DNA of 64,000 bases from Gemmatimonadaceae bacterium (GCA_036003045.1 DASYSS010000022.1:62001-126000), one strand, 5' to 3'; counted from the stretch's first letter, positions 43,780 to 52,924 are shown. Numbers and translations: made by a program. The notes: generated by a model from the sequence alone, not told the origin.

Positions 43780-45231
43780 CTAACTCCCTCCGTCGCTGTC
43801 CGCCTTCGTCCCATTCAACTTGTTGCGCAGCGTCCTCACGCTGATGCCGAGCAAATCCGCCGCGCGAGTCCGGTTGCCGTTCGCCACTTCCAGCGCGCGT
43901 TCGATGAGCTTCGCCTCGGCACGATTTACGTTGAGCGACGTGATCACGACGGCACCGTCCGGAATCGCCGGCGCTGCCGCCGATGATCCGTTGCCGTTCG
44001 AGTGAACCAGGCCGTTGGAGATCCTTGCCGGCGTCGGTCCGCTCCACGCGCCGCTCAAACCGAATCGCTGCCCGTCGAACGCGTGCAGCGGGATCACCGA
44101 CTCGGTGCTGAGAATCACCGCCCGCTCCACCGCGTGCTGCAACTCGCGGACATTACCCGGCCAATCGTATTGCTGCAACAGTTCGGCTGCATCGGGAGAG
44201 ATCCCCTTGATCTCCTTGCCGATCTCCTGCCCATAGTGCGCCGCGAATCGGTACGACAGGAGCGGAATGTCTTCCTTCCGTTCGCGAAGCGGGGGCAAGC
44301 GGACGGGGATCACGCCCAACCTATAGTACAGATCCTGGCGAAAATTCCCGGCGGCGGCGAACGCCGCCAAATCCCGGTTCGTCGTCGCGACGATGCGGAC
44401 GTCGACCTTGATCGCCGTCGACCCGCCGACGCGCTCGAACTCCTGTTCCTGCAGGACGCGGAGCAGCTTGGCCTGAAGGTCCAGGCGCATTTCCGAGATC
44501 TCGTCGAGCAGCAGCGTCCCGCCGTGCGCCCGCTCGAATGCCCCCTCGACTCGGCGAATCGCTCCGGTGAACGCGCCCTTCTCGTGGCCGAACAGCGCGC
44601 TCTCGACGAGTCCCTCGGGGAGCGCAGCGCAGTTGAGCTGGATGAACGGACCGTCGCGTCGATCGCTCTGGGCGTGGATCGCGCGCGCGAACAGCTCCTT
44701 GCCGGTGCCGGACTCGCCCTCGAGCAATACGGTCGCGCGCGTGGGAGCAGCGGTCGACACGGTCTGAAGCACCCGGCGAATCGGCGCACTGTTTCCGATG
44801 ATCTGCCGCTCGTTGCGGAACTCGGTCACCTCGCGGCGAAGACGCTCGTTCTCCCGCCGAAGCCGAACGACCTCCAACGCCTGATTCACCGCGAGCTCGA
44901 GCTGTTCGGGGCGAACGGGCTTGGTGATGTAGTCGATCGCACCCGCTTTGATGGCCGACACCGCGTGCTCGATGCTGCCGTAGCCGGTCAGCATGATGAG
45001 TGGCGTGTCGTGCCCTTCCTGCCGCAGCAACGCCAGAAACTCGAGGCCGGTGAGGCCCGGCATGCGGTAGTCGGAGATGATCAGATCGATCGAGCCGCCG
45101 TTTCCCGCCAACGCCTGGAGGGCCTGCGGGACGTTGTGAGCCGCCACGGCGCGATGGCCGGCACGCTCCAGCGTATCCTGGAGGATCAGGCCGATTGCCG
45201 GTTCGTCGTCGAGGCAGAGAATCGTCGCCAT
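43780..45231 (-). CDS. Sigma-54-dependent response regulator, NtrC family (483 aa)
   Basis: Order: a receiver domain with the acidic pocket DDE and the phospho-acceptor D54 in [12 protein letters not shown]; an AAA+ domain with Walker A GESGTGKE (172-179), the sigma-54 contact loop GAFTGA (219-224) and Walker [10 protein letters not shown]; and a Fis-type DNA-binding helix pair ([20 protein letters not shown], then [11 protein letters not shown]). All key residues for activating sigma-54 promoters are present. The partner kinase is not adjacent. The next gene on this strand is the formamidase, so it may control nitrogen use. Alternatively it could be an FlrC-like motility regulator, given the nearby fliA and flgM genes. 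Confidence 0.95.
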   Translation of the reverse strand: MATILCLDDEPAIGLILQDTLERAGHRAVAAHNVPQALQALAGNGGSIDLIISDYRMPGLTGLEFLALLRQEGHDTPLIMLTGYGSIEHAVSAIKAGAIDYITKPVRPEQLELAVNQALEVVRLRRENERLRREVTEFRNERQIIGNSAPIRRVLQTVSTAAPTRATVLLEGESGTGKELFARAIHAQSDRRDGPFIQLNCAALPEGLVESALFGHEKGAFTGAIRRVEGAFERAHGGTLLLDEISEMRLDLQAKLLRVLQEQEFERVGGSTAIKVDVRIVATTNRDLAAFAAAGNFRQDLYYRLGVIPVRLPPLRERKEDIPLLSYRFAAHYGQEIGKEIKGISPDAAELLQQYDWPGNVRELQHAVERAVILSTESVIPLHAFDGQRFGLSGAWSGPTPARISNGLVHSNGNGSSAAAPAIPDGAVVITSLNVNRAEAKLIERALEVANGNRTRAADLLGISVRTLRNKLNGTKADSDGGS

Positions 45232-45543
45232 GGTGCGATTTGAGGGGCGCGCTCAACTATCGGCGCTGATACGCCGATACTCCTCCAAGACGCTCTGCGT
45301 CTTCCGGCTGTAACCCCGATGGACCGGCGAACCTGGTGGACTGGTGGACAGGATGTGGCTGCAGCGCGAGACCGCGACCTCAGACGCCGACCTTCCAGCT
45401 GTCCACCCGTCCACCCGTCCACCCGCCGGTCAAACGGTCCTCGCAAAGTGCAAACTGCAACGCTCTGGGAGGGGGAGAGGCTCAACTGTTTACAGCACAA
45501 GGGGCTCGCTAAGCCGTCAGAACGCCCGCCCGATACCAGAGGC
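45232..45543. repeat. 312-base intergenic region with GTCCACC-type repeats
   Basis: Three tandem copies of GTCCACCC lie at 45401-45424. A reverse-complement pair GGTGGACTGGTGGACA lies at 45335-45350, which could form a hairpin with the first set. No gene and no clear promoter were found. The region separates the divergent sigma-54 regulator and FliS-like genes. Confidence 0.6.
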
Positions 45544-45765
45544 ATGAGCGATTCGCACCTTGCCACACACGACGACGCTGCTGAGCCGTACAACTGCCTG
45601 GTGGATGCGTCGAGCATGGTCCTGCAAGCGATCCGGAATCTGGACTTCAAGCGGGGTGGAGACGTCGCACCGCGCCTGGCCAGCCTGTACGGCTACGTTG
45701 CCGGCGAGCTGCTCAGCGTGAACAGCCAGGCGCGCAATCGACCTGATCCGGTACTGAAAGCGTAA
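45544..45765 (+). CDS. Short FliS-like protein (73 aa)
   Basis: The segment MVLQAIRNLDFKRGGDVAPR with LASLYGYVAGELLSVN aligns with the central helices of FliS, the flagellin export chaperone (family pattern: LDxxxGGEIAxNLxxLYxYMxRxL). FliS is normally 120-140 residues. This protein lacks the N-terminal helix and the last helix, so it is either truncated or a distinct short relative. The ATG at 45544 follows an AGAGG site. FlgM is encoded 100 bases downstream. Confidence 0.45.
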   Translation: MSDSHLATHDDAAEPYNCLVDASSMVLQAIRNLDFKRGGDVAPRLASLYGYVAGELLSVNSQARNRPDPVLKA

Positions 45766-45865
45766 GTCTGGAACGTCGTGTTGCCCCGGGTCGGCCCCTT
45801 TTATTGTGGCCACCCCCTCAACCGCGCACTTCTCTCGTCGATACTCAGGTCGGAGGCTCAAAGCT

Positions 45866-46174
45866 GTGCAGATCGATCCGAACACCCAGGCGCCCACTTC
45901 CGAAGGCACGTTGTCCGAGGACCTTCACGCGCCTGCTCCGGTCGCGGCGGACCCTCGGAACAAGAAAGGGCGGAAACCGGCGACGGCGCGACGCAACATG
46001 GTCGCCGATCTCGCCGACGTCGATGTGACTGAGCGGGTCGCCGACGCTTCGTCGGCGGTGCTCGAGGGAACCGACTTGGAAGCGGTGAAGGATCGTTTGC
46101 GCAGTGGGACGTACAACACGCGCGAAGTAGCCGAGGTGATTGCGCGTCGGCTGCTCGCCAGCGGGGATCTCTGA
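45866..46174 (+). CDS. flgM: FlgM-like anti-sigma-28 factor (102 aa)
   Basis: The C-terminal part (VADASSAVLEGTDLEAVKDR, then LRSGTYNTREVAEVIARRLL) shows the FlgM pattern of two helices that bind sigma-28. The N-terminal half is polar and disordered, with a basic stretch (RNKKGRKPATARRN), as usual. The chosen start is the GTG at 45866, nine bases after GGAGG; an upstream ATG at 45806 has no ribosome site. Together with the FliA-type sigma factor it would form the classical export-controlled switch. Confidence 0.7.
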   Translation: MQIDPNTQAPTSEGTLSEDLHAPAPVAADPRNKKGRKPATARRNMVADLADVDVTERVADASSAVLEGTDLEAVKDRLRSGTYNTREVAEVIARRLLASGDL

Positions 46175-46208
46175 TCCTCGCTTCACGCGAGATCAGAGGT
46201 CAGCGGGC

Positions 46209-46586
46209 ATGAAGGTCCTGGTTGTCGACGACTCTCCGACCATGCGGCGCATGGTCGTCAACGCGCTCAGACGCATCGGCTTCGCCGATACGATCGAAGC
46301 GGCCGACGGTCTCATCGCGTTGAGCCATCTGTCGGCCGGCGTCGGCCTCATCATCACCGACTGGAACATGCCCGAGATGAGCGGCCCGGACTTCACCCGC
46401 GCGGTGCGCGCCCACCCGGTTGGAAAGTCGGTGCCGATTCTGATGGTCACGACGCGCGGTGCGCGCGATGAAATCGTGGCCGCGGTCGACGCCGGCGTGA
46501 CTAGCTACATCCACAAGCCCTTCACGCCACCGGCGCTCAAGGAAAAGATCGAGCGCGTCCTCGCCGGCGTCGGCGCGGCGGCGTGA
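46209..46586 (+). CDS. CheY-like single-domain response regulator (125 aa)
   Basis: This is a stand-alone receiver domain. The acidic pair is in VLVVDDSPTMRRMV, the phospho-acceptor Asp in TDWNMPEMSG (about residue 54), the conserved Thr in MVTTRG and the Lys in IHKPF. The DDSPTMRRMV start and DWNMPEMSG are very close to chemotaxis CheY. There is no output domain. It follows flgM by 34 bases and probably carries signals in a motility or phosphorelay pathway. Confidence 0.92.
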   Translation: MKVLVVDDSPTMRRMVVNALRRIGFADTIEAADGLIALSHLSAGVGLIITDWNMPEMSGPDFTRAVRAHPVGKSVPILMVTTRGARDEIVAAVDAGVTSYIHKPFTPPALKEKIERVLAGVGAAA

Positions 46587-46587
46587 C

Positions 46588-46770
46588 ATGAGCTCGTCGG
46601 CACGGCGTGACGAGCTCCTCTACGAGTCGGACGCGGCGCTCCGACTCGTCGATCGCGCGATCCAGGAAATGCGCGTGTCGGAAGAATCCGAAGACGCGTC
46701 CGCGGAGGCGGTTTCGGTCGCCGCGGGCGATGCACCGGTCGAAGATCAGCGGCTGAACGCAGCAGACTAG
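46588..46770 (+). CDS. Small acidic protein of unknown function (60 aa)
   Basis: A short frame begins one base after the CheY-like stop (TGACATGAGC), indicating coupling. The sequence (LYESDAALRLVDRAIQEMRV, then Glu/Ala-rich) suggests one amphipathic helix followed by a disordered acidic tail. No family is recognised. It may be a small partner of the CheY-like protein. Confidence 0.5.
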   Translation: MSSSARRDELLYESDAALRLVDRAIQEMRVSEESEDASAEAVSVAAGDAPVEDQRLNAAD

Positions 46771-46791
46771 ACCGGTCACGCCCGCGGCAAC

Positions 46792-46806
46792 TTCCCCTTA
46801 GGGGAA
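46792..46806. terminator. Short hairpin after the CheY operon
   Basis: TTCCCC and GGGGAA (46792-46806) form a 6-bp stem with a 3-base loop, 22 bases after the small acidic gene. It may end the flgM-cheY transcript, but the short stem and missing T-run keep this weak. Confidence 0.3.
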
Positions 46807-46867
46807 CACAACTCAGGACCCGTCGCTGTTATTCTGTGACTAGCGACTCCGCGACCTGAGAACTCAC

Positions 46868-47788
46868 TTGCTCATCGCCGTCACCGGCTCCAGCGGCATG
46901 ATCGGATCGGCGCTCGTTCGCGCGCTCGTCGCGGACGGCCATTCGATTCGACGCCTCGTTCGGCGCCCGACGCGCGCGCGTGACGAAGTCGCGTGGAATC
47001 CGGGGCGAGACGAGATCGACGCCAAGGCGCTCTCCGGCATCGACGCCGTCGTCAACCTCGCCGGCGAAAACATCGCGCAGCGTTGGACGCGCGAGTCGAT
47101 GCGTCGCATCCGCGAAAGCCGTGTGCGCGGTACGACGCTCGTCGCCACGGCCATGGCGTCGCTCACGCCTCGGCCGCGCGTGCTCGTGAGCGGCTCCGCG
47201 GTCGGCTACTACGGCGAGCGCGGCGACGAAATCCTCGACGAGACGAGCCGCGCCGGCGACGATTTCCTCGCGTCAGTGTGCAAGGACTGGGAAGCGGCCA
47301 CGTTGCCGGCGCGCGACGCGGGCATTCGCGTCGCGATCAGCCGCACCGGCATCGTGCTCGATCGGCGCGGCGGGGCGTTGGCGAAAATGCTCACCCCGTT
47401 CCGTCTCGGCGTTGGCGGCCACCTCGGGAACGGACGTCACTGGATGAGTTGGATCGCCATCTCGGACATGGTTCGCGCGCTGCGCTTTCTCCTCGAGCAC
47501 GACGGCGCTGAAGGTCCATTCGACCTGACAGCGCCCACGCCGGTGGACAACGCCGAGTTCACGCGGGTGCTGGCGTCCGTGCTGCATCGTCCCGCGATCT
47601 TTCCGGTGCCGCGGCTGGCCCTCGAGCTGTTGTACGGACCAATGGCAAAGGGAGCGGCGCTGGCCAGCCAGCGCGCGCTCCCTCGTCAACTGCTCGCGGA
47701 CGGGTTCGAGTTCGCCCTGCCCGATTTACGGGAGGCGCTCGAGTCGGTCGTGCGCCCGCGCCCCCACCCCCATCCGGCCGCCGCCTGA
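46868..47788 (+). CDS. TIGR01777-family NAD(P)-dependent epimerase (306 aa)
   Basis: This SDR-family protein resembles YfcH. The Rossmann motif TGSSGMIGSALVRALVADGH is at residues 6-25, and the family landmarks DAVVNLAGENIAQRWT, VLVSGSAVGYYGERGDE and SRTGIVLDRRGGALAKM are all present. The C-terminal GPFDLTAPTPVDNAEFTRVL and ALPRQLLADGFEFALPDLRE complete the family pattern. The start is a TTG at 46868 with a weak GAGA site. The substrate of the family is unknown. The gene converges on the LytTR regulator. Confidence 0.9.
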   Translation: MLIAVTGSSGMIGSALVRALVADGHSIRRLVRRPTRARDEVAWNPGRDEIDAKALSGIDAVVNLAGENIAQRWTRESMRRIRESRVRGTTLVATAMASLTPRPRVLVSGSAVGYYGERGDEILDETSRAGDDFLASVCKDWEAATLPARDAGIRVAISRTGIVLDRRGGALAKMLTPFRLGVGGHLGNGRHWMSWIAISDMVRALRFLLEHDGAEGPFDLTAPTPVDNAEFTRVLASVLHRPAIFPVPRLALELLYGPMAKGAALASQRALPRQLLADGFEFALPDLREALESVVRPRPHPHPAAA

Positions 47789-47797
47789 ACGATACGA

Positions 47798-48592
47798 TCA
47801 GGCGATCGCGGCGCTCAACCGGTCGCTGAATACGCGGCTCGCCGTGAGCCGCGTTCCGTCGCGCAGGATCACGACGTATTCGCCGTGGAACCACGGCTCC
47901 AGCTCCTTGATGCGGTCGATGTTCACGATCGCCGAGCGATGGATGCGCACGAAGGTCTTGGGGTCGAGCTTTGCCTCCATGTTCTTCATGCTCTCGCGAA
48001 GCAGGTGGCCTTCGTTCTTGGTGTGAATCTTCACGTAGTTGCCCGCGGCTTCGACCCAATCGATGTCCTCGGCGCGGACGAAGAACACGCGACCGCTGGA
48101 CTTCACGATGAGACGCTCCGGGTATTTGCGTTCGTCGCGCAGCTCCTCGAGGAGCGACACGAGGCGCGAGTCGATTGACGACGACTTGTCGTGCGCGAGG
48201 TGCTCGCGCGCCCGCTCGAGCGCCTTCTCGAAGCGCGCCTGGTCGAACGGCTTGAGGAGGAAGTCGAGCGCGTGGATCTCGAACGCGCGAATGGCGTGCG
48301 CGTCGTGCGCGGTCACGAAAACGATCGCCGGCACGTGGTCGCGGTCGAGATTCTCGACGACGTCGAAGCCGTCCATGCCGGGCATTTGCACGTCGAGGAA
48401 CACGAGGTCAGGCTGTTCGCGCTCGATCATCTCGACGGCGCTCGCGCCGTCGGCGCAAGTGCCGACGACTTCGACGTCGGGCTGCTCGGCGAGCAACGAC
48501 GCGACGCGGTCGCGCGCCAGCTCTTCATCGTCGACGATGAGTGCTCGGATTTTCGTGGTGCCGTCGGTCGGGAGGGAGGGGGGAGGAGTCAT
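47798..48592 (-). CDS. LytTR-family response regulator (264 aa)
   Basis: The receiver domain has the acidic pair in LIVDDEELARDRV, phospho-acceptor D67 in LVFLDVQMPGMDGF and Lys in LLKPF. The C-terminal LytTR DNA-binding domain (about 160-260) has FFVRAEDIDWVEAAGNYVKI, HLLRESMKNMEAKLDP and FVRIHRSAIVNIDRIKEL. The start overlaps the stop of the sensor kinase by one base (TGATG), so the pair is one operon. LytTR regulators often control extracellular or cell-wall functions. Confidence 0.95.
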   Translation of the reverse strand: MTPPPSLPTDGTTKIRALIVDDEELARDRVASLLAEQPDVEVVGTCADGASAVEMIEREQPDLVFLDVQMPGMDGFDVVENLDRDHVPAIVFVTAHDAHAIRAFEIHALDFLLKPFDQARFEKALERAREHLAHDKSSSIDSRLVSLLEELRDERKYPERLIVKSSGRVFFVRAEDIDWVEAAGNYVKIHTKNEGHLLRESMKNMEAKLDPKTFVRIHRSAIVNIDRIKELEPWFHGEYVVILRDGTRLTASRVFSDRLSAAIA

Positions 48593-49821
48593 CAGTCTGC
48601 CGCCGTGAGGTCAGGTTCTGAAGGTTGAAACGGAATCGCCATCGTGACGTGGACACCCTGTCCGGGTGCGCCGCGGAGTGAGAACGTGTGCCGGTCGCCG
48701 TACAGATGCGCGAGTCGCTGGCGCGTGCTCGCGAGGCCGAGTCCTTCCTTGTGGCCGGCGCGCAGTCCGCGGCCATCGTCCTGGACGTCGCAACAGAGCA
48801 TGTCGCCCTCGCGGCGCACCGAGATCGCGATCGCGCCTTGCCCGAGGTCGCTGAAGCCGTGCCGGAAGGAATTCTCGACGAGCGGCTGCAGGAAGAGGTT
48901 GGGCACGCGCGCGTCGCGCGTCTCCGGGTCGACGTCGATCGAGACGCGCAGCCGGTCGCCGAAGCGCAGGCTCATGATCTCGACGTACCGCTGAAGGAAG
49001 TCGAGCTCCGATTGGAGCGGCACTTCCTGCGCGCCGATGTTCTGGAGCGACATGCGCAGCAGATCGCTCAGCGCCGCGACCATCGAGTCGGCGCGCCGCA
49101 CGTCTTTGTGCATGAGGGCCGAGATCGAGTGCAACGTGTTGAAGAGGAAGTGCGGTTGGAGCTGCATGCGCAGCATGTGGAGCTGCGTCTGCGCGAGACG
49201 CGCCTCGAGCTGCGACGCGCGCAACGCGCGGTCCTTCGAGACGCGGTAATAGACGACCGCGTGGTGCACCGTCACGAGCGCGCAGAAGACGATCGAATCG
49301 ACGACCGTCCACGAGAGTACGGTATTCCCGAACAGCGCCGGGAACTGCCGCAGCGTCGTTCCGGGCGCGATCGCGGCCATCACCAGTGAGCAAAGCGCCG
49401 CGTGCGTCACGACGAACGCCGCGAGCGCGCCCACCTGCACGCCCCAATTGCGAAGGCGCGGCGAGTGTCCCCACACCGGGAATCGCTTGGCGATCATCAT
49501 CACCGGCGGCGTGAGCAGAGCCCACGCATACGTGAAAATCAGCTCGGCCGGCAGAAGGTTCCGCAGCGAGATCGCTTCACCGACGAATCGGCTGTAGGCG
49601 AATCGCTCCGCGGAGTAGAGGACGGCGATGATCGTGGCGACGCCAAAGAGAATCAGCGTGAAGCTGATGCGCCGCCCGCGCATCACCGATTCGTCCACGG
49701 AGCGCGCGAGCCCAAAAATCGTGTACTCGCCGGTCTGCGCGATGGAGTCCTGCGGGACGGCGGGCGTTCGCGTGGCGAACGGATTGCGCTTGGAGGCCGT
49801 GCGGGCGGACGAGGCTGTCAT
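48592..49821 (-). CDS. LytS-type sensor histidine kinase (409 aa)
   Basis: Four membrane segments (about 52-70, 92-112, 128-150 and 165-188) form the input domain. The LytS-type phospho-acceptor motif MQLQPHFLFNTLHSISALMH (H224) and the HATPase part (LFLQPLVENSFRHGFSD, then DDGRGL and GLGLASTRQRL) follow. No extra sensory domain is visible. It pairs with the LytTR regulator that overlaps its stop. Confidence 0.94.
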   Translation of the reverse strand: MTASSARTASKRNPFATRTPAVPQDSIAQTGEYTIFGLARSVDESVMRGRRISFTLILFGVATIIAVLYSAERFAYSRFVGEAISLRNLLPAELIFTYAWALLTPPVMMIAKRFPVWGHSPRLRNWGVQVGALAAFVVTHAALCSLVMAAIAPGTTLRQFPALFGNTVLSWTVVDSIVFCALVTVHHAVVYYRVSKDRALRASQLEARLAQTQLHMLRMQLQPHFLFNTLHSISALMHKDVRRADSMVAALSDLLRMSLQNIGAQEVPLQSELDFLQRYVEIMSLRFGDRLRVSIDVDPETRDARVPNLFLQPLVENSFRHGFSDLGQGAIAISVRREGDMLCCDVQDDGRGLRAGHKEGLGLASTRQRLAHLYGDRHTFSLRGAPGQGVHVTMAIPFQPSEPDLTAAD

Positions 49822-49962
49822 CGACGGGAGATCAGGGAGCGCGACGGCGTCTCAGCACTACTACAGAAAACGGTCGGCGGCGGTTTCATCCCCGCCGCCG
49901 ACCAATTAGACACCCGGTCGCGAGAAAGTGTTTTCCCAGCCTGTAGCGTTCTTGTAAAACTC

Positions 49963-51795
49963 TCAGGCGAACTGCGGCGGACGCTTCGTGTGGAAGTCCG
50001 TGGCCTGCTGGAACGCGTGGGCGACGAGCAGATTCTTTTCGTCCTGAAAGATGGGGCCCATGATGTACATGCCCGTGGGCAGCGGAATCGTCGGTGGCGG
50101 GGGTCCTGCGGGCGCAGCCGCGGAGTCGCCGCGCCCCCCACCCGGCGCCGCGCCACCACCCCGGCCACCTCGACCGCCGCCGCCCCCCCCGCCGCCCCCG
50201 CCGCCCCCACGCCCGAATTGCGGGATGGCGAATCCGGTGGGCACGACGATCGAGGGCGTTCCGGTGATGTTCGTGACCGAGGTGTTCTCACGCGGAGTAA
50301 GGAGAACGTCATACTTCGAGAACAGGTCCCACATCTGCTCCATGGCGCGCATGCGGACGCGGTTGGCATTCACGTAGTCCACCGCCGGCATGAAGGCCGC
50401 CGTGCGGAACGTGTTCGGCCAACTGCTGTACGACTCCAGCTCCTTGATCCGGCCATTTAGCGTGTCGACCTGGAAAGCGGCGCCGCATTCCGCGTCCAGG
50501 ATGATCGAATCGAGGTAGCCGTAATTCGGCGTCGGCGCATCTATCGGTTCTGGTTTGGCGCCCAGTGACCGCATTACTTCGAGGAAGTTCGACGCCTCTG
50601 GAATTGCCGTGGTTTGGCCATTCACCGTGCGCTCGAAGTCCGCTTTGACGTACGCGATCTTGAGCGACGAGAGCTTCTTGTTCGCGTTCCAGTTGAACGG
50701 ATACGCCTTGATCGAGCGATCCATGCCGTCGGGGCCCTGGATCGCCTCGAAGACCAGCGCGCAATCCTCGGCCGACCGGCAGATTGGGCCGAGCTTGTCG
50801 GTCGTCCACGAGAGCGCCATCGCGCCGCTGCGCGGCACGCGGCCGAACGACGGACGAAATCCGGCGACGCCGCACGTACGCGACGGCGAGGTGATCGAGC
50901 CGTTCGTTTCCGACCCGATGCTGAAGCCGACGCAGCCCGCCGCGGTCGCTGAAGCCGGTCCCGCCGACGAGCCGCTCGATCCGGTTTCGGGGTTCCACGG
51001 GTTGCGCGTGCGCTCTTTCCACCAGCGGTCTCCCTGCGCCAGCGAGCCGAGCGTGAGCTTCGCGACGAGCACGGCGCCGGCGTCGTCGAGGCGCTTCACC
51101 ACCGTCGCGTCATAGTCGAACTTCTGATCCTGATACAAGCCCGCGCCCCACGTCGTTGGGTAGTCGCGCACGGCGAGCAGATCTTTTGCGCCCCACGGGA
51201 TGCCGTGCAGCGGGCCGCGATAGTGGCCATGAGCAATCTCTGAATCGAGGTCGGCCGCCTGCTTGCGCGCGCGCTCCTCGGTCAGGTTGATCACGAAGTG
51301 GAGCTGCGGGTCGTAGCGCTTGAGCCGCGACAGGTACATGTCGGTGAGCTCCGACGGCTTCACCTTGCGCGTCTTCACGAGCTCCGACAGTTGCGTCACC
51401 GGCTGGTACGCGAGCTCGTCGAGGCTTCCCGGCCGCGCCATCACCGGCACCTTGGCGCGCACGGCGGGTTCCTTGGTCTTCTTGGGAAGCTCCTTGCCCA
51501 CCGGCAGCGGGTCGAAGACGATCGTCGGGAACATGCTCATGTCGAGCGGTTCCTTGTGCAGTTGGCCGATGGAGTCGCGCGCGCGGCTCAATCCGTTCGC
51601 CATCGCCGTGCGCTCCGCGTCCGAGAATTTGAGCCCCGCCACTTCCTCGGCGGCCGCGATCTGCTCGGCCGTGATGGCGGCGCCTTGCTGCTGGGCCGCC
51701 TGCGCCCAGAGCACTCCGGGCAAGAGCGTGCTTCCAAGCCCGATCGAGCCGAAATAGGCCATGAACGCGCGCCGATCGTACGTTGTCGTGGACAT
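49963..51795 (-). CDS. Tat-exported amidase-signature hydrolase with poly-Gly insert (610 aa)
   Basis: The twin-arginine signal is YDRRAFMAYFGSIGLGSTLL. The amidase-signature catalytic set is visible: K204 in PWGAKDLLAV, the cis-Ser in GSSGSSAG (about 272-279) and the nucleophile S300 in GSETNGSI. A Gly/Arg-rich low-complexity stretch (a run of 12 Gly and neighbouring Gly-Arg repeats, about residues 540-565) interrupts the C-terminal part and lies just before the conserved end PTGMYIMGPIFQDEKNLL. This insert is unusual and may reflect slippage in a G/C run. The substrate is not known. Confidence 0.9.
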   Translation of the reverse strand: MSTTTYDRRAFMAYFGSIGLGSTLLPGVLWAQAAQQQGAAITAEQIAAAEEVAGLKFSDAERTAMANGLSRARDSIGQLHKEPLDMSMFPTIVFDPLPVGKELPKKTKEPAVRAKVPVMARPGSLDELAYQPVTQLSELVKTRKVKPSELTDMYLSRLKRYDPQLHFVINLTEERARKQAADLDSEIAHGHYRGPLHGIPWGAKDLLAVRDYPTTWGAGLYQDQKFDYDATVVKRLDDAGAVLVAKLTLGSLAQGDRWWKERTRNPWNPETGSSGSSAGPASATAAGCVGFSIGSETNGSITSPSRTCGVAGFRPSFGRVPRSGAMALSWTTDKLGPICRSAEDCALVFEAIQGPDGMDRSIKAYPFNWNANKKLSSLKIAYVKADFERTVNGQTTAIPEASNFLEVMRSLGAKPEPIDAPTPNYGYLDSIILDAECGAAFQVDTLNGRIKELESYSSWPNTFRTAAFMPAVDYVNANRVRMRAMEQMWDLFSKYDVLLTPRENTSVTNITGTPSIVVPTGFAIPQFGRGGGGGGGGGGGGRGGRGGGAAPGGGRGDSAAAPAGPPPPTIPLPTGMYIMGPIFQDEKNLLVAHAFQQATDFHTKRPPQFA

Positions 51796-51979
51796 GAGGT
51801 GTGCGGAGGTGGCGAAGGTATCGTGAGGAGCGCGAGACTAATCCCTAGCTCGGGGCCAACGCGCCAGCAAGGGATTTCGTTGCCGAAACCTTCGCGATGC
51901 TCGGATCTTGCCCGTGGCGCTCGCCGGAGACATGCTAGGCACGGACGGAGCGCCTCTTGCTCGTTACGAGGGAGAGAAC

Positions 51980-52924
51980 GTGGGAACGGAACCGAGAAGC
52001 TCGATGAAAGTCGCCGAGATGTTCACCACGAACGTGAATCGGAGTCAGCGCGTTCGGAACGACGAAATCGACCTCTTCGGGCTGACCCACCCTGGCAAGA
52101 AGCGCGCGGAGAACGAGGACCACTTTCTCGCGTGCACCGTCCATCCGGAAGTGATCGTCCACGCGACCAGCCTGCCGAATGTGGATCTGCTCCCACTGCG
52201 CGGCGAGTGGCGAGCGACGATCATGTTGGTCGCCGACGGCGTCGGCGGCAACGCCGACGGCGGGGACGCTTCGCGGATCACGACCGAGACGATCATGCGG
52301 TACGTCTCGTCGAGCCTCCAGTCGTATCACGACACCGGCTCGTTGGAAGAAGACGTCTTCCTCGAATCGCTGCGCGTCGCCGTGATGGAAGCGCACCAGG
52401 CCGTGCGCACCGAGGCCAAGCAGCGCGGCGGCCCGAAGCCGATGGCGACCACTCTCACGCTCGGCATCGTGATTTGGCCGTGGCTCTACGTGGTGCAGTT
52501 GGGCGACAGCCGCGCGTACTACTACTGGGACGGCAAGATCACACAGGTGACGCGCGATCAGACAGTCGCGCAGGAATTGGTCGATCAGGGCGTGATGCCG
52601 CGCGAGCGCCTTGCCTCGTCGCCGTATCGACACGTGCTGTCGCGCGCCGTCGGCGGCGAGGCGGAGGAGGCGATTCCCGAAGTCACACGCGTGCGGATCG
52701 ATCGGTTCGGTTCCGTGCTTCTCTTCTGCAGTGACGGCCTCACCAAACACGTGTCCGACGACGAGATCGCGAAAGAGATCAGCAAGAATTCGGCGTCAGA
52801 GGACGTCTGCAAATCACTCCTCGACCTGGCGCTCGAGCGCGGTGGCAGCGACAACATCACGATCGTCGTGGTGCGGCGCCGCATAATGACGCCCCCGATG
52901 GGCACGCCGGTGCCCAACGTCTGA
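51980..52924 (+). CDS. PP2C-family Ser/Thr protein phosphatase (314 aa)
   Basis: The metal-ligand motifs of PP2C (PPM) phosphatases are clear: FGLTHPGKKRAENEDHFL, VADGVGGNADGGDAS, VVQLGDSRAYYYWDGKI, LLFCSDGLTKHVSDDEI and the end GGSDNITIVVVRR. The start is uncertain. A GTG at 51980 follows GGAG by five bases; an ATG at 52004 (MKVAEMF) and an in-frame ATG at 51932 are alternatives. It may reverse the action of Ser/Thr kinases such as the one at 4.8-6.7 kb. It has no membrane helix. Confidence 0.9.
   Translation: MGTEPRSSMKVAEMFTTNVNRSQRVRNDEIDLFGLTHPGKKRAENEDHFLACTVHPEVIVHATSLPNVDLLPLRGEWRATIMLVADGVGGNADGGDASRITTETIMRYVSSSLQSYHDTGSLEEDVFLESLRVAVMEAHQAVRTEAKQRGGPKPMATTLTLGIVIWPWLYVVQLGDSRAYYYWDGKITQVTRDQTVAQELVDQGVMPRERLASSPYRHVLSRAVGGEAEEAIPEVTRVRIDRFGSVLLFCSDGLTKHVSDDEIAKEISKNSASEDVCKSLLDLALERGGSDNITIVVVRRRIMTPPMGTPVPNV

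Noticed and set aside
45335-45424. Possible CRISPR-like repeats
   Set aside because: The units are 8 bases and directly adjacent, without unique spacers, and no cas gene is in the window.
45769-45785. Sigma-54-like -24/-12 element (TGG ... TTGC) upstream of flgM
   Set aside because: The spacing between the GG and GC pairs is one base longer than the sigma-54 rule allows, so it is probably chance.
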